DNA of 64,000 nucleotides, taken from positions 1 to 64,000 of the forward strand of contig DATEDI010000037.1 of NCBI GenBank assembly GCA_035281745.1. Reading direction: 5' to 3'. Below, piece by piece: positions 28,745 to 36,095 of this stretch; position 1 is the first letter of the stretch; the number at the start of each line of letters is the position of its first letter. The notes beneath the pieces are model-generated. The model was not told where the DNA came from. It saw only the letters and a list, made by a program, of their open reading frames with translations, and did not search any database. A program made the position numbers and the translations under genes. This stretch comes from 66-474 sp035281745 (GTDB lineage Bacteria; Pseudomonadota; Gammaproteobacteria; Xanthomonadales; Rhodanobacteraceae).

Positions 28745-29761
28745 TCAGCCAGTCGGGCCGCCCAGGACCTCCAGCACGCTGCCGCTGATGTACGACGAAC
28801 AGGCCGGCGCCGCAAGGAACACATAGGCCGGCGCCAACTCTTCCGGTTGAGCGGCGCGCCCCATGGCGCTGTCTTTGCCGAATTCCGGAATCTTTTCGGC
28901 GGGCTGGTCGGACGGATTGAGCGGCGTCCAGACCGGGCCGGGCGCCACCGCGTTCACGCGGATGCCGCGCGACAGCACGTTCTTGGCCAGCGACCGCGTG
29001 AACGCATGGATCGCGCCTTTGGTCGCGGAATAGTCGAGCAGCGCAGGGCTGCCGAACAACCCGGTCTCCGAACCGGTATTGATGATCGCGCTGCCGGCTT
29101 TCAGGAACGGCAGGGCGGCGCGCGCCATCTGGAAATAGCCGCCGATGTTCGTCTGCAGCGTTTCCTGGAGGTGTTCGTCGGTCAGGTCTTCCAGCCGTTC
29201 CGCATGCATCTGGAACGCGGCATTGTTGACCAACACGTCGAGCCGGCCGAATTCTTCGACGGTTTTCGCGACCAGCTCGTTGCAGAATTCCGGGTCTTTC
29301 ACGTCGCCCTGCACCACGAGGCATCGGCGGCCTTCCTTCTCGACGGCCTGCCGGGTGGCATCCGCGTCCTCGTCTTCTTCGAGGTAACCGATCGCGACAT
29401 CCGCGCCTTCGCGTGCCATCAGCACGGCGACCGCCCGACCGATGCCGGAATCACCACCGGTGATGAGCGCGACCTTGTCTTCGAGTTTGCCGCTGCCTTT
29501 GTAGAACGGCGCGGAATAACGCGGCGCCGGATCGAGCTTGTACTCATCGCCCGGCTTGTGGAGATGCTGGGCAGCTTGTCGGGTCGGCTGCGACTTCGGA
29601 CCCGCCTGCACCGCCTTCTTCTGTTTTCCCGAAGGTTTGGACGATTTCCTTTTGTCCTTGTTCTCGACGTCACGCTGGATGCCGCGCTGCTTGCGCACGG
29701 TGCCGGCTACCCGACTGTCGGAGGCACCCTTCTTGCCCTTGGCCGCTTTATTCTTCATCAC
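28745..29761 (-). CDS. SDR oxidoreductase (YghA-like) with Lys-rich N-terminal extension
   Basis: A 338-residue NAD(P)-dependent short-chain dehydrogenase. The Rossmann motif ALITGGDSGIGRAVAV, the NNA motif LVNNAAF and the catalytic Ser-Tyr-Lys set (TGSETG, YSATKGAI) are present. The end is VLEVLGGPTG. KPGDEYKLDPAPRY and the following APFYKGSGKLEDKVAL are typical of the YghA/GsiB-like stress-linked group. The first about 60 residues are unlike the family: strongly basic and disordered (KNKAAKGKKGASDS, KDKRKSSKPSGKQKKAV), as in a nucleic-acid-binding tail. The substrate is unknown. Both 29761 and 29758 are ATG. It is the nearest gene upstream of the sigma-54 regulator, with a 153-base gap. Confidence 0.88.
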   Translation of the reverse strand: MMKNKAAKGKKGASDSRVAGTVRKQRGIQRDVENKDKRKSSKPSGKQKKAVQAGPKSQPTRQAAQHLHKPGDEYKLDPAPRYSAPFYKGSGKLEDKVALITGGDSGIGRAVAVLMAREGADVAIGYLEEDEDADATRQAVEKEGRRCLVVQGDVKDPEFCNELVAKTVEEFGRLDVLVNNAAFQMHAERLEDLTDEHLQETLQTNIGGYFQMARAALPFLKAGSAIINTGSETGLFGSPALLDYSATKGAIHAFTRSLAKNVLSRGIRVNAVAPGPVWTPLNPSDQPAEKIPEFGKDSAMGRAAQPEELAPAYVFLAAPACSSYISGSVLEVLGGPTG

Positions 29762-29842
29762 GATCTCCGTTGTTCGCCGGGCGCGGCGATATGCCTGACG
29801 CCGCTCCGTGCGCCCGCAAACCCCTCGACCAGCAACGCAAAA

Positions 29843-30274
29843 TCAACCCGAGGTCGATCCGCCCTGCGGCGGCAAGGACGGTGGTTGCTGCATGGTGCTT
29901 TGCCCCGGTCCTTGTCGGCACTGGCTGTATTCCTGTTGCGTGATGCGGCCATCGCCGTTGGCGTCGCATTGCGAAAAATGCTGCTCGAGCCAAGGAATGC
30001 GCTGCGCGTCCTGCCGGGTGATGTAGCCCTTGCTGCCGGCCACGGCATCGAAGCTCGGGCTCTCGCCGCCCACACTGCCGCCCGTTGCCGGCTGCATGGC
30101 CGTCGCACCGGTTCCGGGTTGCGTGGAGGTCAGGGCGGGCGATGGCGGCGTCTGGACGGTCGCGCCATTCGGCGGGTTCTGCGGCTGGTCGCCGGACGGA
30201 TTCGAGCAGCCCATGGCGGTCAGCGCCAGCGCGCCGGTCAGTGCGAACAGCAGCGGTGCAGACTTGCGATTCAT
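29843..30274 (-). CDS. EF-hand lipoprotein
   Basis: A 143-residue lipoprotein. The signal sequence MNRKSAPLLFALTGALALTA ends at the lipobox MGC (Cys23). A Pro/Gln/Thr-rich linker (about 25-85) leads to a calcium-binding EF-hand, DANGDGRITQQEY, with a possible degenerate partner FDAVAGSKGYITRQD just before it. The C-terminus is again Pro/Gln-rich. It is probably an envelope calcium-binding protein. AAGGAG lies eight bases before the ATG, and a near-perfect sigma-54 promoter is centred about 60 bases upstream, so it is a likely target of the neighbouring regulator. Confidence 0.86.
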   Translation of the reverse strand: MNRKSAPLLFALTGALALTAMGCSNPSGDQPQNPPNGATVQTPPSPALTSTQPGTGATAMQPATGGSVGGESPSFDAVAGSKGYITRQDAQRIPWLEQHFSQCDANGDGRITQQEYSQCRQGPGQSTMQQPPSLPPQGGSTSG

Positions 30275-30326
30275 GGCGACGACTCCTTGGATTGCGTCGC
30301 GGCCGCTTCTTGCGGCACTTGCGGCA

Positions 30327-30343
30327 AGCAAAGCACATGCCAC
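30327..30343 (-). promoter_or_regulatory. Sigma-54 promoter for the EF-hand lipoprotein gene
   Basis: On the minus strand the sequence is GTGGCATGTGCTTTGCTT, with GG (30341-30340) and GC (30329-30328) ten bases apart. The predicted start at about 30316 gives a 5' leader near 42 bases that contains the AAGGAG site of the lipoprotein gene. Confidence 0.8.
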
Positions 30344-30584
30344 GCACGATCGGCGGCGCAACGTGCGTTTCGCACGCCACGGGGCGAGGGTTCCCGGAAC
30401 CAATTTCCCGGCCGGGGAAATTTTTGCCAGCCAGCAGCCGGGACACGCACGCGCCGCGTGAGCTGCCGCGCGCGTCGCGTTGCTGACGCCAGATGAACAA
30501 ATCTTCAGCAAGTGCTTGTCGAATATGAACGGTTGCGGACGAGAGAAGTGCCGCATTCGGGAGGGCCCGTCGCCACGCGGGGGA

Positions 30585-30600
30585 TGGCACGCCGCGTGCA
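30585..30600 (+). promoter_or_regulatory. Sigma-54 promoter for the small gene at 30651
   Basis: The sequence TGGCACGCCGCGTGCA has the full -24 element TGGCACG and GC at 30598-30599, ten bases after GG. The predicted start is near 30611, about 40 bases before the ATG. With the site at 30327-30343 it forms a divergent pair in the 376-base gap 30275-30650, which otherwise holds no gene. Confidence 0.78.
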
Positions 30601-30650
30601 TTGAGGGTGGCCGCGAAGCGGTTGGACACGGCGCTGGACACAGGAGAAGA

Positions 30651-30911
30651 ATGCGCATGAACAGTTGGATCGATACCACGCAGTCATTGCCCATCGAGCA
30701 CGAATACGTCCGCTTCCTGGTCGTCGGGCACACCCGCGCGCTGATGGGCGTGTACGAGAACGACAGCTTCTGTTCGCGATGGGGCGCCTACGACAAAAAG
30801 CAGGTGGGCATCTGGCGCAAGCTCGGCGATGCGCCGCAGGTTCCCGCGCCGCCGCGCGCCCACCCCGACCAGCGCTACTGGTCGGACCGGCCGATACGCG
30901 AGAGTTTCTGA
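30651..30911 (+). CDS. Small unknown protein under a sigma-54 promoter
   Basis: An 86-residue protein of no family that I can name. The N-terminal two thirds look like a small beta-rich fold (LPIEHEYVRFLVVGHTRALM, VYENDSFCSRWGAYDKKQVG). The C-terminus is Pro/Arg-rich (VPAPPRAHPDQRYWSDRPIR). AGGAGA lies before it. ATG 30651 and ATG 30657 are both in frame; the second has the more usual spacing. It is the only rightward gene in the cluster and converges on the rhodopsin-transducer homologue, 16 bases away. The good ribosome-binding site and the upstream sigma-54 promoter support it being real. Confidence 0.7.
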   Translation: MRMNSWIDTTQSLPIEHEYVRFLVVGHTRALMGVYENDSFCSRWGAYDKKQVGIWRKLGDAPQVPAPPRAHPDQRYWSDRPIRESF

Positions 30912-30927
30912 CGCCGCGCCATCGGCA

Positions 30928-31311
30928 TCAGCCGGAGCTGTTTTCCGCGAACGCGATCGTGCTCAGCAACGCCAGCGCCGGACGCCGCGAATCGAGGCGC
31001 GTGTGTTGCAGTACGACCGGCATGTCGCAACAAAAGACGCTGGCATAATCGGTTTCGCGCGGCACCGGCGCGGGATCGGTGAGGTCGTTGAAGCGCAGGT
31101 GCAGCGTGCGCCGTGCCGGCACCGTGACGCGATAAGGTCCGACCGGTTCGCGATCACTGAAGTACAGCATGATGGTGACGTGCGCGTCGACGTCGTTGAC
31201 GTTCAACAGGCATGCTGCTTCGTGGCTTTCGAAACGGGGGTCGTCATCGTCGTGGCCGGGTGCGGGAATGTATCCCTCGGCGATCGCCCAGTGGCGGCTT
31301 CCTATGGTCAT
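30928..31311 (-). CDS. Anabaena sensory rhodopsin transducer (ASRT) family protein
   Basis: A 127-residue beta-sandwich protein. It follows the family closely: HWAIAEGYIPAPG, FESHEAACLLNVNDVDAHVT, YFSDREPVGPYRVTVPARRT, LHLRFNDL, TDYASVFCCDMPVVLQHTRL and a terminal ALLSTIAF. In Anabaena the protein binds sensory rhodopsin and can bind DNA or carbohydrate. No rhodopsin gene lies in this window, and many homologues in heterotrophs have none nearby, so here it is likelier to be a sugar or ligand-binding protein of unknown use. There is no signal peptide. An inverted repeat follows at 31333-31391. Confidence 0.9.
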   Translation of the reverse strand: MTIGSRHWAIAEGYIPAPGHDDDDPRFESHEAACLLNVNDVDAHVTIMLYFSDREPVGPYRVTVPARRTLHLRFNDLTDPAPVPRETDYASVFCCDMPVVLQHTRLDSRRPALALLSTIAFAENSSG

Positions 31312-31359
31312 GGTCGTTCCTTCGTGGGGCGGGGCTTGCTCCGCCGATGTGCGTTCAAA

Positions 31360-32433
31360 TCAATGTGCAAGGGGCGGAGCAAGACCCGCCCTGCGGTTTC
31401 GTGCGCCGAACCACAATCCCGTGCCCAGCGCGCTTGCGGCGAGCACGCCGAATCCCAACGCGCGGCGATGCTTTTCCACCCAAAGCGCCGAGGACGATCC
31501 GCGCGCGCGCTTGTCGAAACCGCCGTGCGCACCGGGATCGGCATCCACCGGCGAGAACAGGTTGTCGGGGCGCTGGTGATCGTCGGGTTCCGGCGTCTGT
31601 TGTCCGCTCCATGCGGTGCGGCCGAGATATTTGTCCAGCAGGCCGGGGATGAATCGTTGCCCCCATTCGGCCATCCAGGTCGATGCGCCGACCGGCACGG
31701 TGCGGCGCCGGTGGCTGGCGGCGAACAGGATCGCGTCCGCCGCCACTTCCGGCTGGAAAATCGGCGGCACCGGTTGCGGGCGGTGCGGCAACTTGTTGCG
31801 CGCCCAGCCGAACTGGGGCGTGTTCAGCGCCGGCATCTGCACCGCGGTGACATGGATGTTGCTCCGCTCGTGCACCAGCTCGCAGCGCAGCGCGTCCACG
31901 AAACCGGCAAGCGCATGTTTGGCGCCGCAGTACGCGGACTGTAACGGAATGCTGCGATAGGCCAGTGCAGAACTCACCTGCACGATGGTGCCGCGATCGC
32001 GCGTGCGCATGCGCCTCAGCGCGGCCATCGCGCCGTACACGCTGCCGAGATAGGTGACCTCGGTGACACGCTTGAATTCATCGGCGCCGATTTCTTCGAC
32101 CGGCGCAAATACCGTGACCATCGCGTTGTTGACCCAGACGTCGATCGGACCGAGTTCGCGTTCGATCCGATCGGCGGCATCGTCCAGCGCTTTCGCATCG
32201 GCGACATCCAGGGCGATCGAAATCGCGGTGCCACCGCCGATCTCGATTTCCCGTCGGGCGGCCTCCAGCCCGGCCTGGCCGCGCGCGATCAGCGCAACCT
32301 TGGCGCGTTCGCGCGCGAAGGCGCGCGCGGTGGCGCGACCTACACCGGCCGACGCGCCGGTGATCACGACAACCTTGTCCTGAAAGCGTCCGCGGCGGCG
32401 CAGTGGTGAATGGATGATGCGTTGGGCGTTCAT
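31360..32433 (-). CDS. SDR family oxidoreductase with C-terminal membrane segment
   Basis: A 357-residue short-chain dehydrogenase. It has the nucleotide motif VVITGASAGVGRATARAFA, the NNAMV motif, the catalytic Ser in QVSSALAYRS and Tyr/Lys in YCGAKHA. It is longer than the usual 250 residues: about 270-330 is a polar linker, and the chain ends with a probable membrane segment (ALGFGVLAASALGTGLWFGA) and a basic tail. This shape is shared by SDR proteins found next to GMC dehydrogenases. The substrate is not evident. A GC-rich inverted repeat (GGGGCGGGGCTTGCTCCGCC at 31333 with its partner ending 31391) overlaps its last codons. Confidence 0.88.
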   Translation of the reverse strand: MNAQRIIHSPLRRRGRFQDKVVVITGASAGVGRATARAFARERAKVALIARGQAGLEAARREIEIGGGTAISIALDVADAKALDDAADRIERELGPIDVWVNNAMVTVFAPVEEIGADEFKRVTEVTYLGSVYGAMAALRRMRTRDRGTIVQVSSALAYRSIPLQSAYCGAKHALAGFVDALRCELVHERSNIHVTAVQMPALNTPQFGWARNKLPHRPQPVPPIFQPEVAADAILFAASHRRRTVPVGASTWMAEWGQRFIPGLLDKYLGRTAWSGQQTPEPDDHQRPDNLFSPVDADPGAHGGFDKRARGSSSALWVEKHRRALGFGVLAASALGTGLWFGARNRRAGLAPPLAH

Positions 32434-32458
32434 GCTGTTCTCCTGTCTCGTTGACGAT

Positions 32459-32539
32459 GTAGGGCGGGAGGGGCCGCGGCAGCGGCGTATCCCGCCGCAG
32501 GCGAGACAGGTGGGATTCGCTGCGCTACTCCCGCCCTAC
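32459..32539. repeat. GTAGGGCGGGAG inverted repeat
   Basis: Perfect 12-base arms, GTAGGGCGGGAG (32459-32470) and CTCCCGCCCTAC (32528-32539), enclose a GC-rich centre. It lies in the 169-base gap between the GMC oxidoreductase gene and the SDR gene. Confidence 0.85.
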
Positions 32540-32602
32540 GCTTTTCTCCCGTGTTCATGAATCTCCTTTTGGCCCTGCATCGCGCAAGTTCAAAACCGCG
32601 AA

Positions 32603-34270
32603 TCACAGTTCGCCGCGCGCGGCCATTTGCTGGATGCGATCACCGGTGCGGCAGGCGATCGCCTGGATCGTCAGCGACGGATTGACGCCGCCGACAGTCG
32701 GGAACACCGACCCGTCGCAGACCCACAAATTCGGAATGTCCCAACTGCGGCAATCGGCGTTCACCACGCTGGTTTCGGGGTCGTCCCCCATCCGCGCGGT
32801 ACCATTGAGATGGCAGGTATCATCTGCTTCGGCCCAGATGTCGCGCGCGCCGACCGCCTGCAGGCCACGCGTCATGAAATCGATCGAATGCTCGACCAGC
32901 GCCTTGTCGTTGTCGCAGAGTGAAAACGTCACGCGCGCGACCGGCAATCCGTACTGGTCCTTCTCGTCGGCCAGCGTGACACGGTTGCGTTCCTGCGGCA
33001 GCGTTTCGCCGACGATCTTGAAGCCGGCCTGGTGGTTGTACCGCTGCATCTCGCGCAGCAAGGCATCGCCCCACAAACCATGGTTGCCCGCCTGCGTGGA
33101 TGCCCACGCCTGCGGCAGCGGGCCCTGCGACATGAAGGCGTAGCCGCCGAAAAAATCCTTGCCTTCATCGCAGTAATTCCAATGCTCGGTGAGCGTCAGC
33201 GAAGGCGGCCCCTTGTACCAGCGGATTTCGTCGGCCATCACGCCATACACGCCCTGGTTGGTCTGCGTCATCAGGTTCCTGCCGACCAGCCCGGAGCGAT
33301 TGGCGAGACCGTCGGGGTGCCGCGCATCGGCCGAGTTCAGCAGCAGCCGTGGCGTCTCGATCGCGTAACCCGCCACCACCACGTTGCGCGCGCGCTGGAA
33401 GCGCCAGCGCCCTTCGCGCTGGTAGTGCACGCCGATGGCGCGATCCTTGTCGTTGACCTCGACGCGACCCACCATCGCGAGGTCGCGGATTTCAGCGCCC
33501 GCCTTCACCGCGCGTGGAATCCACGTGACCAGCGCACTCTGCTTGGCATTGGTCGCGCAGCCGATGACACAGAATCCGCGATATACGCAGGGATGCGCCA
33601 GTCCGCGCGGCGCCGAAAGCGTGGCCAATGGCGTTTCGGTCCACGCGATGCCCATCGCTTCGCACGCCTGCGCCAGCACCCAGCCGGCCGCATTCACTTC
33701 GTGCGCGCGATACGGGTAACGCGGACGCTTCGGCCCCCACGGATAGGCGACGGGTCCGGAAATCTTCAGCGCCTGCTCGACTTCGTCGTAGTAGTGCCAC
33801 ATCTCGCGCCAGTCCAGCGGCCAGTCGGCGCCGTAGCCGAGCAGCGTCCGGCACTTGAACCACTCGGGGCGAAACCTGAGCGACACCATCGCGAAGTGCA
33901 CGGTCGAGCCGCCGACCGATTTGCCGCTGTTGTTGTTGCCGAGCTTCAGCGGATTGTCGCCGTCGCAAATGCGCTCGTCGGTCCAGAACAGTTTTTCCTG
34001 GTGCGTTTCGTCCGAGGCGAACTCTTCGAGCGGACGCCACCAGGCGCCGGCGTCCAGCGCGACCACCGAAAAACCGGCTTCGGCCAGCTTGCACGCCAGC
34101 GTGCCGCCGCCAGCGCCAGTGCCGACGATCACGAAATCGACCTGCTCGTCGTCGCGAAATTCGCGCATCGGCATCCAGCCGCCGACGCGCAACGGATCGG
34201 GCGCGCGCCCGTTCTTGCCGCGCGGCGTGTGCAGCGCTTCGTGCAGTGCGTGGACGCTGGCGGCACTCAT
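32603..34270 (-). CDS. GMC family oxidoreductase (gluconate/alcohol dehydrogenase-like)
   Basis: A 555-residue FAD enzyme expected to oxidise an alcohol or sugar. The dinucleotide motif FVIVGTGAGGGTLACKLAEA lies near residue 48. It is followed by NNNSGKSVGGSTVHFAMVSL, GFCVIGCATNAKQSALVTWI and the C-terminal CHLNGTARMGDDP with CDGSVFPTVGGVNPSLTIQA. These match the membrane-bound gluconate/sorbitol dehydrogenase group. It has no Tat or Sec signal, so export would rely on a partner or it works in the cytoplasm. Its start overlaps the stop of the subunit-3-like gene (ATGA), and a histidine-repeat membrane protein lies just upstream. The three are one operon and presumably one complex. Confidence 0.93.
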   Translation of the reverse strand: MSAASVHALHEALHTPRGKNGRAPDPLRVGGWMPMREFRDDEQVDFVIVGTGAGGGTLACKLAEAGFSVVALDAGAWWRPLEEFASDETHQEKLFWTDERICDGDNPLKLGNNNSGKSVGGSTVHFAMVSLRFRPEWFKCRTLLGYGADWPLDWREMWHYYDEVEQALKISGPVAYPWGPKRPRYPYRAHEVNAAGWVLAQACEAMGIAWTETPLATLSAPRGLAHPCVYRGFCVIGCATNAKQSALVTWIPRAVKAGAEIRDLAMVGRVEVNDKDRAIGVHYQREGRWRFQRARNVVVAGYAIETPRLLLNSADARHPDGLANRSGLVGRNLMTQTNQGVYGVMADEIRWYKGPPSLTLTEHWNYCDEGKDFFGGYAFMSQGPLPQAWASTQAGNHGLWGDALLREMQRYNHQAGFKIVGETLPQERNRVTLADEKDQYGLPVARVTFSLCDNDKALVEHSIDFMTRGLQAVGARDIWAEADDTCHLNGTARMGDDPETSVVNADCRSWDIPNLWVCDGSVFPTVGGVNPSLTIQAIACRTGDRIQQMAARGEL

Positions 34271-34887
34271 GGCGGCGCGTCGTCGCCGGAATGCGCCTCC
34301 GCCGCTTCCCACGGATCGCGCCGGTTGAAATACATGCGCACATAGCCGCGTGGGGCAGCCGGGCCGCCGAAGCCGATTTCGTTCCACGCGGTCGGATGCG
34401 AGTAGTACGCCGCGAGGATGTCGTGCGTGACGCGCTCGCGAAAGAACAATGCGGACGACATGCCGTCCCACTCCGGACCGTCGAGTTTGCCATCGTGCAT
34501 GTCCTCGAGCAGCGCATCGCGTGCGGCGGCGGTCAACAGATGGAATGCGACGTCGGCGCGGGCTTGGGCAGCGGCATCCAGCGCCGTCAGTCCGCGCCGC
34601 CACGCTTCGCGCAGTGGCGGCAGTCGCGCATCGCGATAACCGTCGCGACGATCCTTCGCAAGCTTGCGGTCGACCATTGCGGCGATCGGCACGCGCGCCT
34701 GCGGGCCCGCCGATTGCGGCACGATGCCGTCGCAGAGCGCGCGCAGCGTGCGCCATGCCTTCTGATCCAGAAACTGCGGCGCATCGACGATCGCCAACCG
34801 CGCATCCATCACTTGGCGCGTCGCGTCATTCCATGACGGCGTGTCGCGTTTCGCCATGACGTTGTAACCGGGATAGCGATCAGGCAC
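34267..34887 (-). CDS. Gluconate 2-dehydrogenase subunit 3-like protein
   Basis: A 206-residue partner subunit of the GMC enzyme. The family features are FLDQKAWRTLRALCDGIVPQ, PIAAMVDRKLAKDRRDGYRD and VTHDILAAYYSHPTAWNEIG, with FGGPAAPRGYVRMYFNRRDP near the end. The usual family member carries a twin-arginine signal that exports the flavoprotein in a complex; none is visible here (N-terminus MPDRYPGYNVMAKRDTPSWN). This raises the question of where the complex sits. It overlaps the GMC gene by four bases and the upstream membrane-protein gene by eight. Confidence 0.86.
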   Translation of the reverse strand: MPDRYPGYNVMAKRDTPSWNDATRQVMDARLAIVDAPQFLDQKAWRTLRALCDGIVPQSAGPQARVPIAAMVDRKLAKDRRDGYRDARLPPLREAWRRGLTALDAAAQARADVAFHLLTAAARDALLEDMHDGKLDGPEWDGMSSALFFRERVTHDILAAYYSHPTAWNEIGFGGPAAPRGYVRMYFNRRDPWEAAEAHSGDDAPP

Positions 34888-35815
34888 GCGGGTGCTCCTC
34901 GATCAGGCCCAGCGCCGCCAGCCCCGCCAGCGCAAGCCCGGTGAAACTCGGCGGCGCGGGAATGGGCGGGCCATTCAGGATGTTCTGCGACCAGTTGCGC
35001 CAGCCGCCCATGTTCCGGCTCACGCCGAAGACGTGGAAGCCGGCGCCGAGGAACCCGACCAGCGCGGTCAGTCGCAGCCACCAGCGCGTCAGCCGGCGCG
35101 GCCGGTGCGGATGCGTGGCCGCGGTTTCCGACAGCAATGCCGCCGCGATCGGCGGCACCGTAACCGGTACGAACATGAACGGATCGTGGTAGGCGCCGCG
35201 GAAGTGCAAGAGGCCCGCCTCGCCTGACGTCGCGACCAGTCCCGCCGCCGTCAGTGCCGCGAGCGCACGTCCCGCCGGCATGCCGAATACCCGCGGCGTG
35301 GCGCCGCCTTCGCTTTCGCGCAAACGTTCCGAGTAGTAACCCAGCAGCCCCGCCAGCGCGACCGCGGCGGGCGCGCCCAACGGCGATCCGTAGAAGAGGT
35401 TCTGCCAGCAGAATCCGCCCGGACGCTTGCCGATGTTGTAGACATGGAAACCCGTACCGACGATGCCGGTCAGCGCCGCCGCCGCGTAGATCGAATCGCG
35501 GACACGATGCGCGGCCTTGCGCGTGTCGCGCGTGCCATGCGCGCTCACCGCCAAAGTCAGGGCGGAAACGACGAGTGGCGTGACCATCGCCTTGTTGTGG
35601 AACGAGCCGCGGTAATGCTCGACGCCACTGTCCAGCAGCGTGGACGTGGCGATGAGCCCCGCGGCGCGGTTGAGCCGCCGCGCCGCGGTCACCGTGGCTT
35701 CGCGTCCCGACGATTTGTCGACGCGCCGTAATGGCCGCCGCCGCAATGCCGCCGCTCCGGCTGCCACCGCCAGCGCACCGAACACCGCCACGCCGGCGCC
35801 TTGCCCGAGCCGCAT
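34880..35815 (-). CDS. Membrane protein with two histidine-bearing repeats
   Basis: A 311-residue integral membrane protein with no family name known to me. It is an internal duplication. GVEHYRGSFHNKAMVTP (64-80) matches GLLHFRGAYHDPFMFVP (201-217). GTGFHVYNIGKRPGGF (120-135) matches GAGFHVFGVSRNMGGW (257-272). Both are followed by an aromatic/Asn stretch and a Gly-Pro-rich turn. The key histidines keep identical spacing: His67 to His124 and His204 to His261 are both 57 residues apart. Histidines so placed in hydrophobic segments resemble haem b or quinone ligands. In this operon it may replace the usual cytochrome c partner of a GMC dehydrogenase; that is inference. Start ATG 35815 gives a first hydrophobic segment directly at the N-terminus. 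Confidence 0.82.
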   Translation of the reverse strand: MRLGQGAGVAVFGALAVAAGAAALRRRPLRRVDKSSGREATVTAARRLNRAAGLIATSTLLDSGVEHYRGSFHNKAMVTPLVVSALTLAVSAHGTRDTRKAAHRVRDSIYAAAALTGIVGTGFHVYNIGKRPGGFCWQNLFYGSPLGAPAAVALAGLLGYYSERLRESEGGATPRVFGMPAGRALAALTAAGLVATSGEAGLLHFRGAYHDPFMFVPVTVPPIAAALLSETAATHPHRPRRLTRWWLRLTALVGFLGAGFHVFGVSRNMGGWRNWSQNILNGPPIPAPPSFTGLALAGLAALGLIEEHPRA

Positions 35816-35844
35816 CGAAGATTCCTTTGGCGACGACCGCACGA

Positions 35845-36027
35845 TTATTTCGGCGAACAGTCCTTGTGCCCGCAGCCGCACCCGCCGCGTTCGGCTTCGT
35901 CGCGCGGCACCTCGTCGGTGAATTCGACGGCATTGCGGCAGTGTTCGCTGCAATACGGATGGCCCGCCTCGACCTCGCAGGTGCATTGCTCGTGCTGGCA
36001 TTTTTCCTTGATGTGATCGACTTCCAT
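35845..36027 (-). CDS. Bacterial metallothionein
   Basis: A 60-residue metal-binding protein with eight cysteines (10, 15, 17, 26, 30, 50, 52, 57) and several histidines (12, 23, 29, 54) in the SmtA/PmtA-type order: KCQHEQCTC, GHPYCSEHC and the terminal GGCGCGHKDC. It should bind Zn, Cd or Cu(I) in the cytoplasm. SmtA of cyanobacteria has nine cysteines. ATG 36027 has AGGAGGA just upstream. It lies 29 bases upstream of the histidine-repeat membrane-protein gene and may be transcribed with it. A short GGGTTGAAGCCCG/CGGGTCGAAGCCCG repeat fills the gap before the enolase-type gene. Confidence 0.9.
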   Translation of the reverse strand: MEVDHIKEKCQHEQCTCEVEAGHPYCSEHCRNAVEFTDEVPRDEAERGGCGCGHKDCSPK

Positions 36028-36095
36028 GGATGTCCTCCTTCCTGGCGGGTTGAAGCCCGTCCTACCGCTGCAACCGTGGCGGGTCGAAGCCCGCC

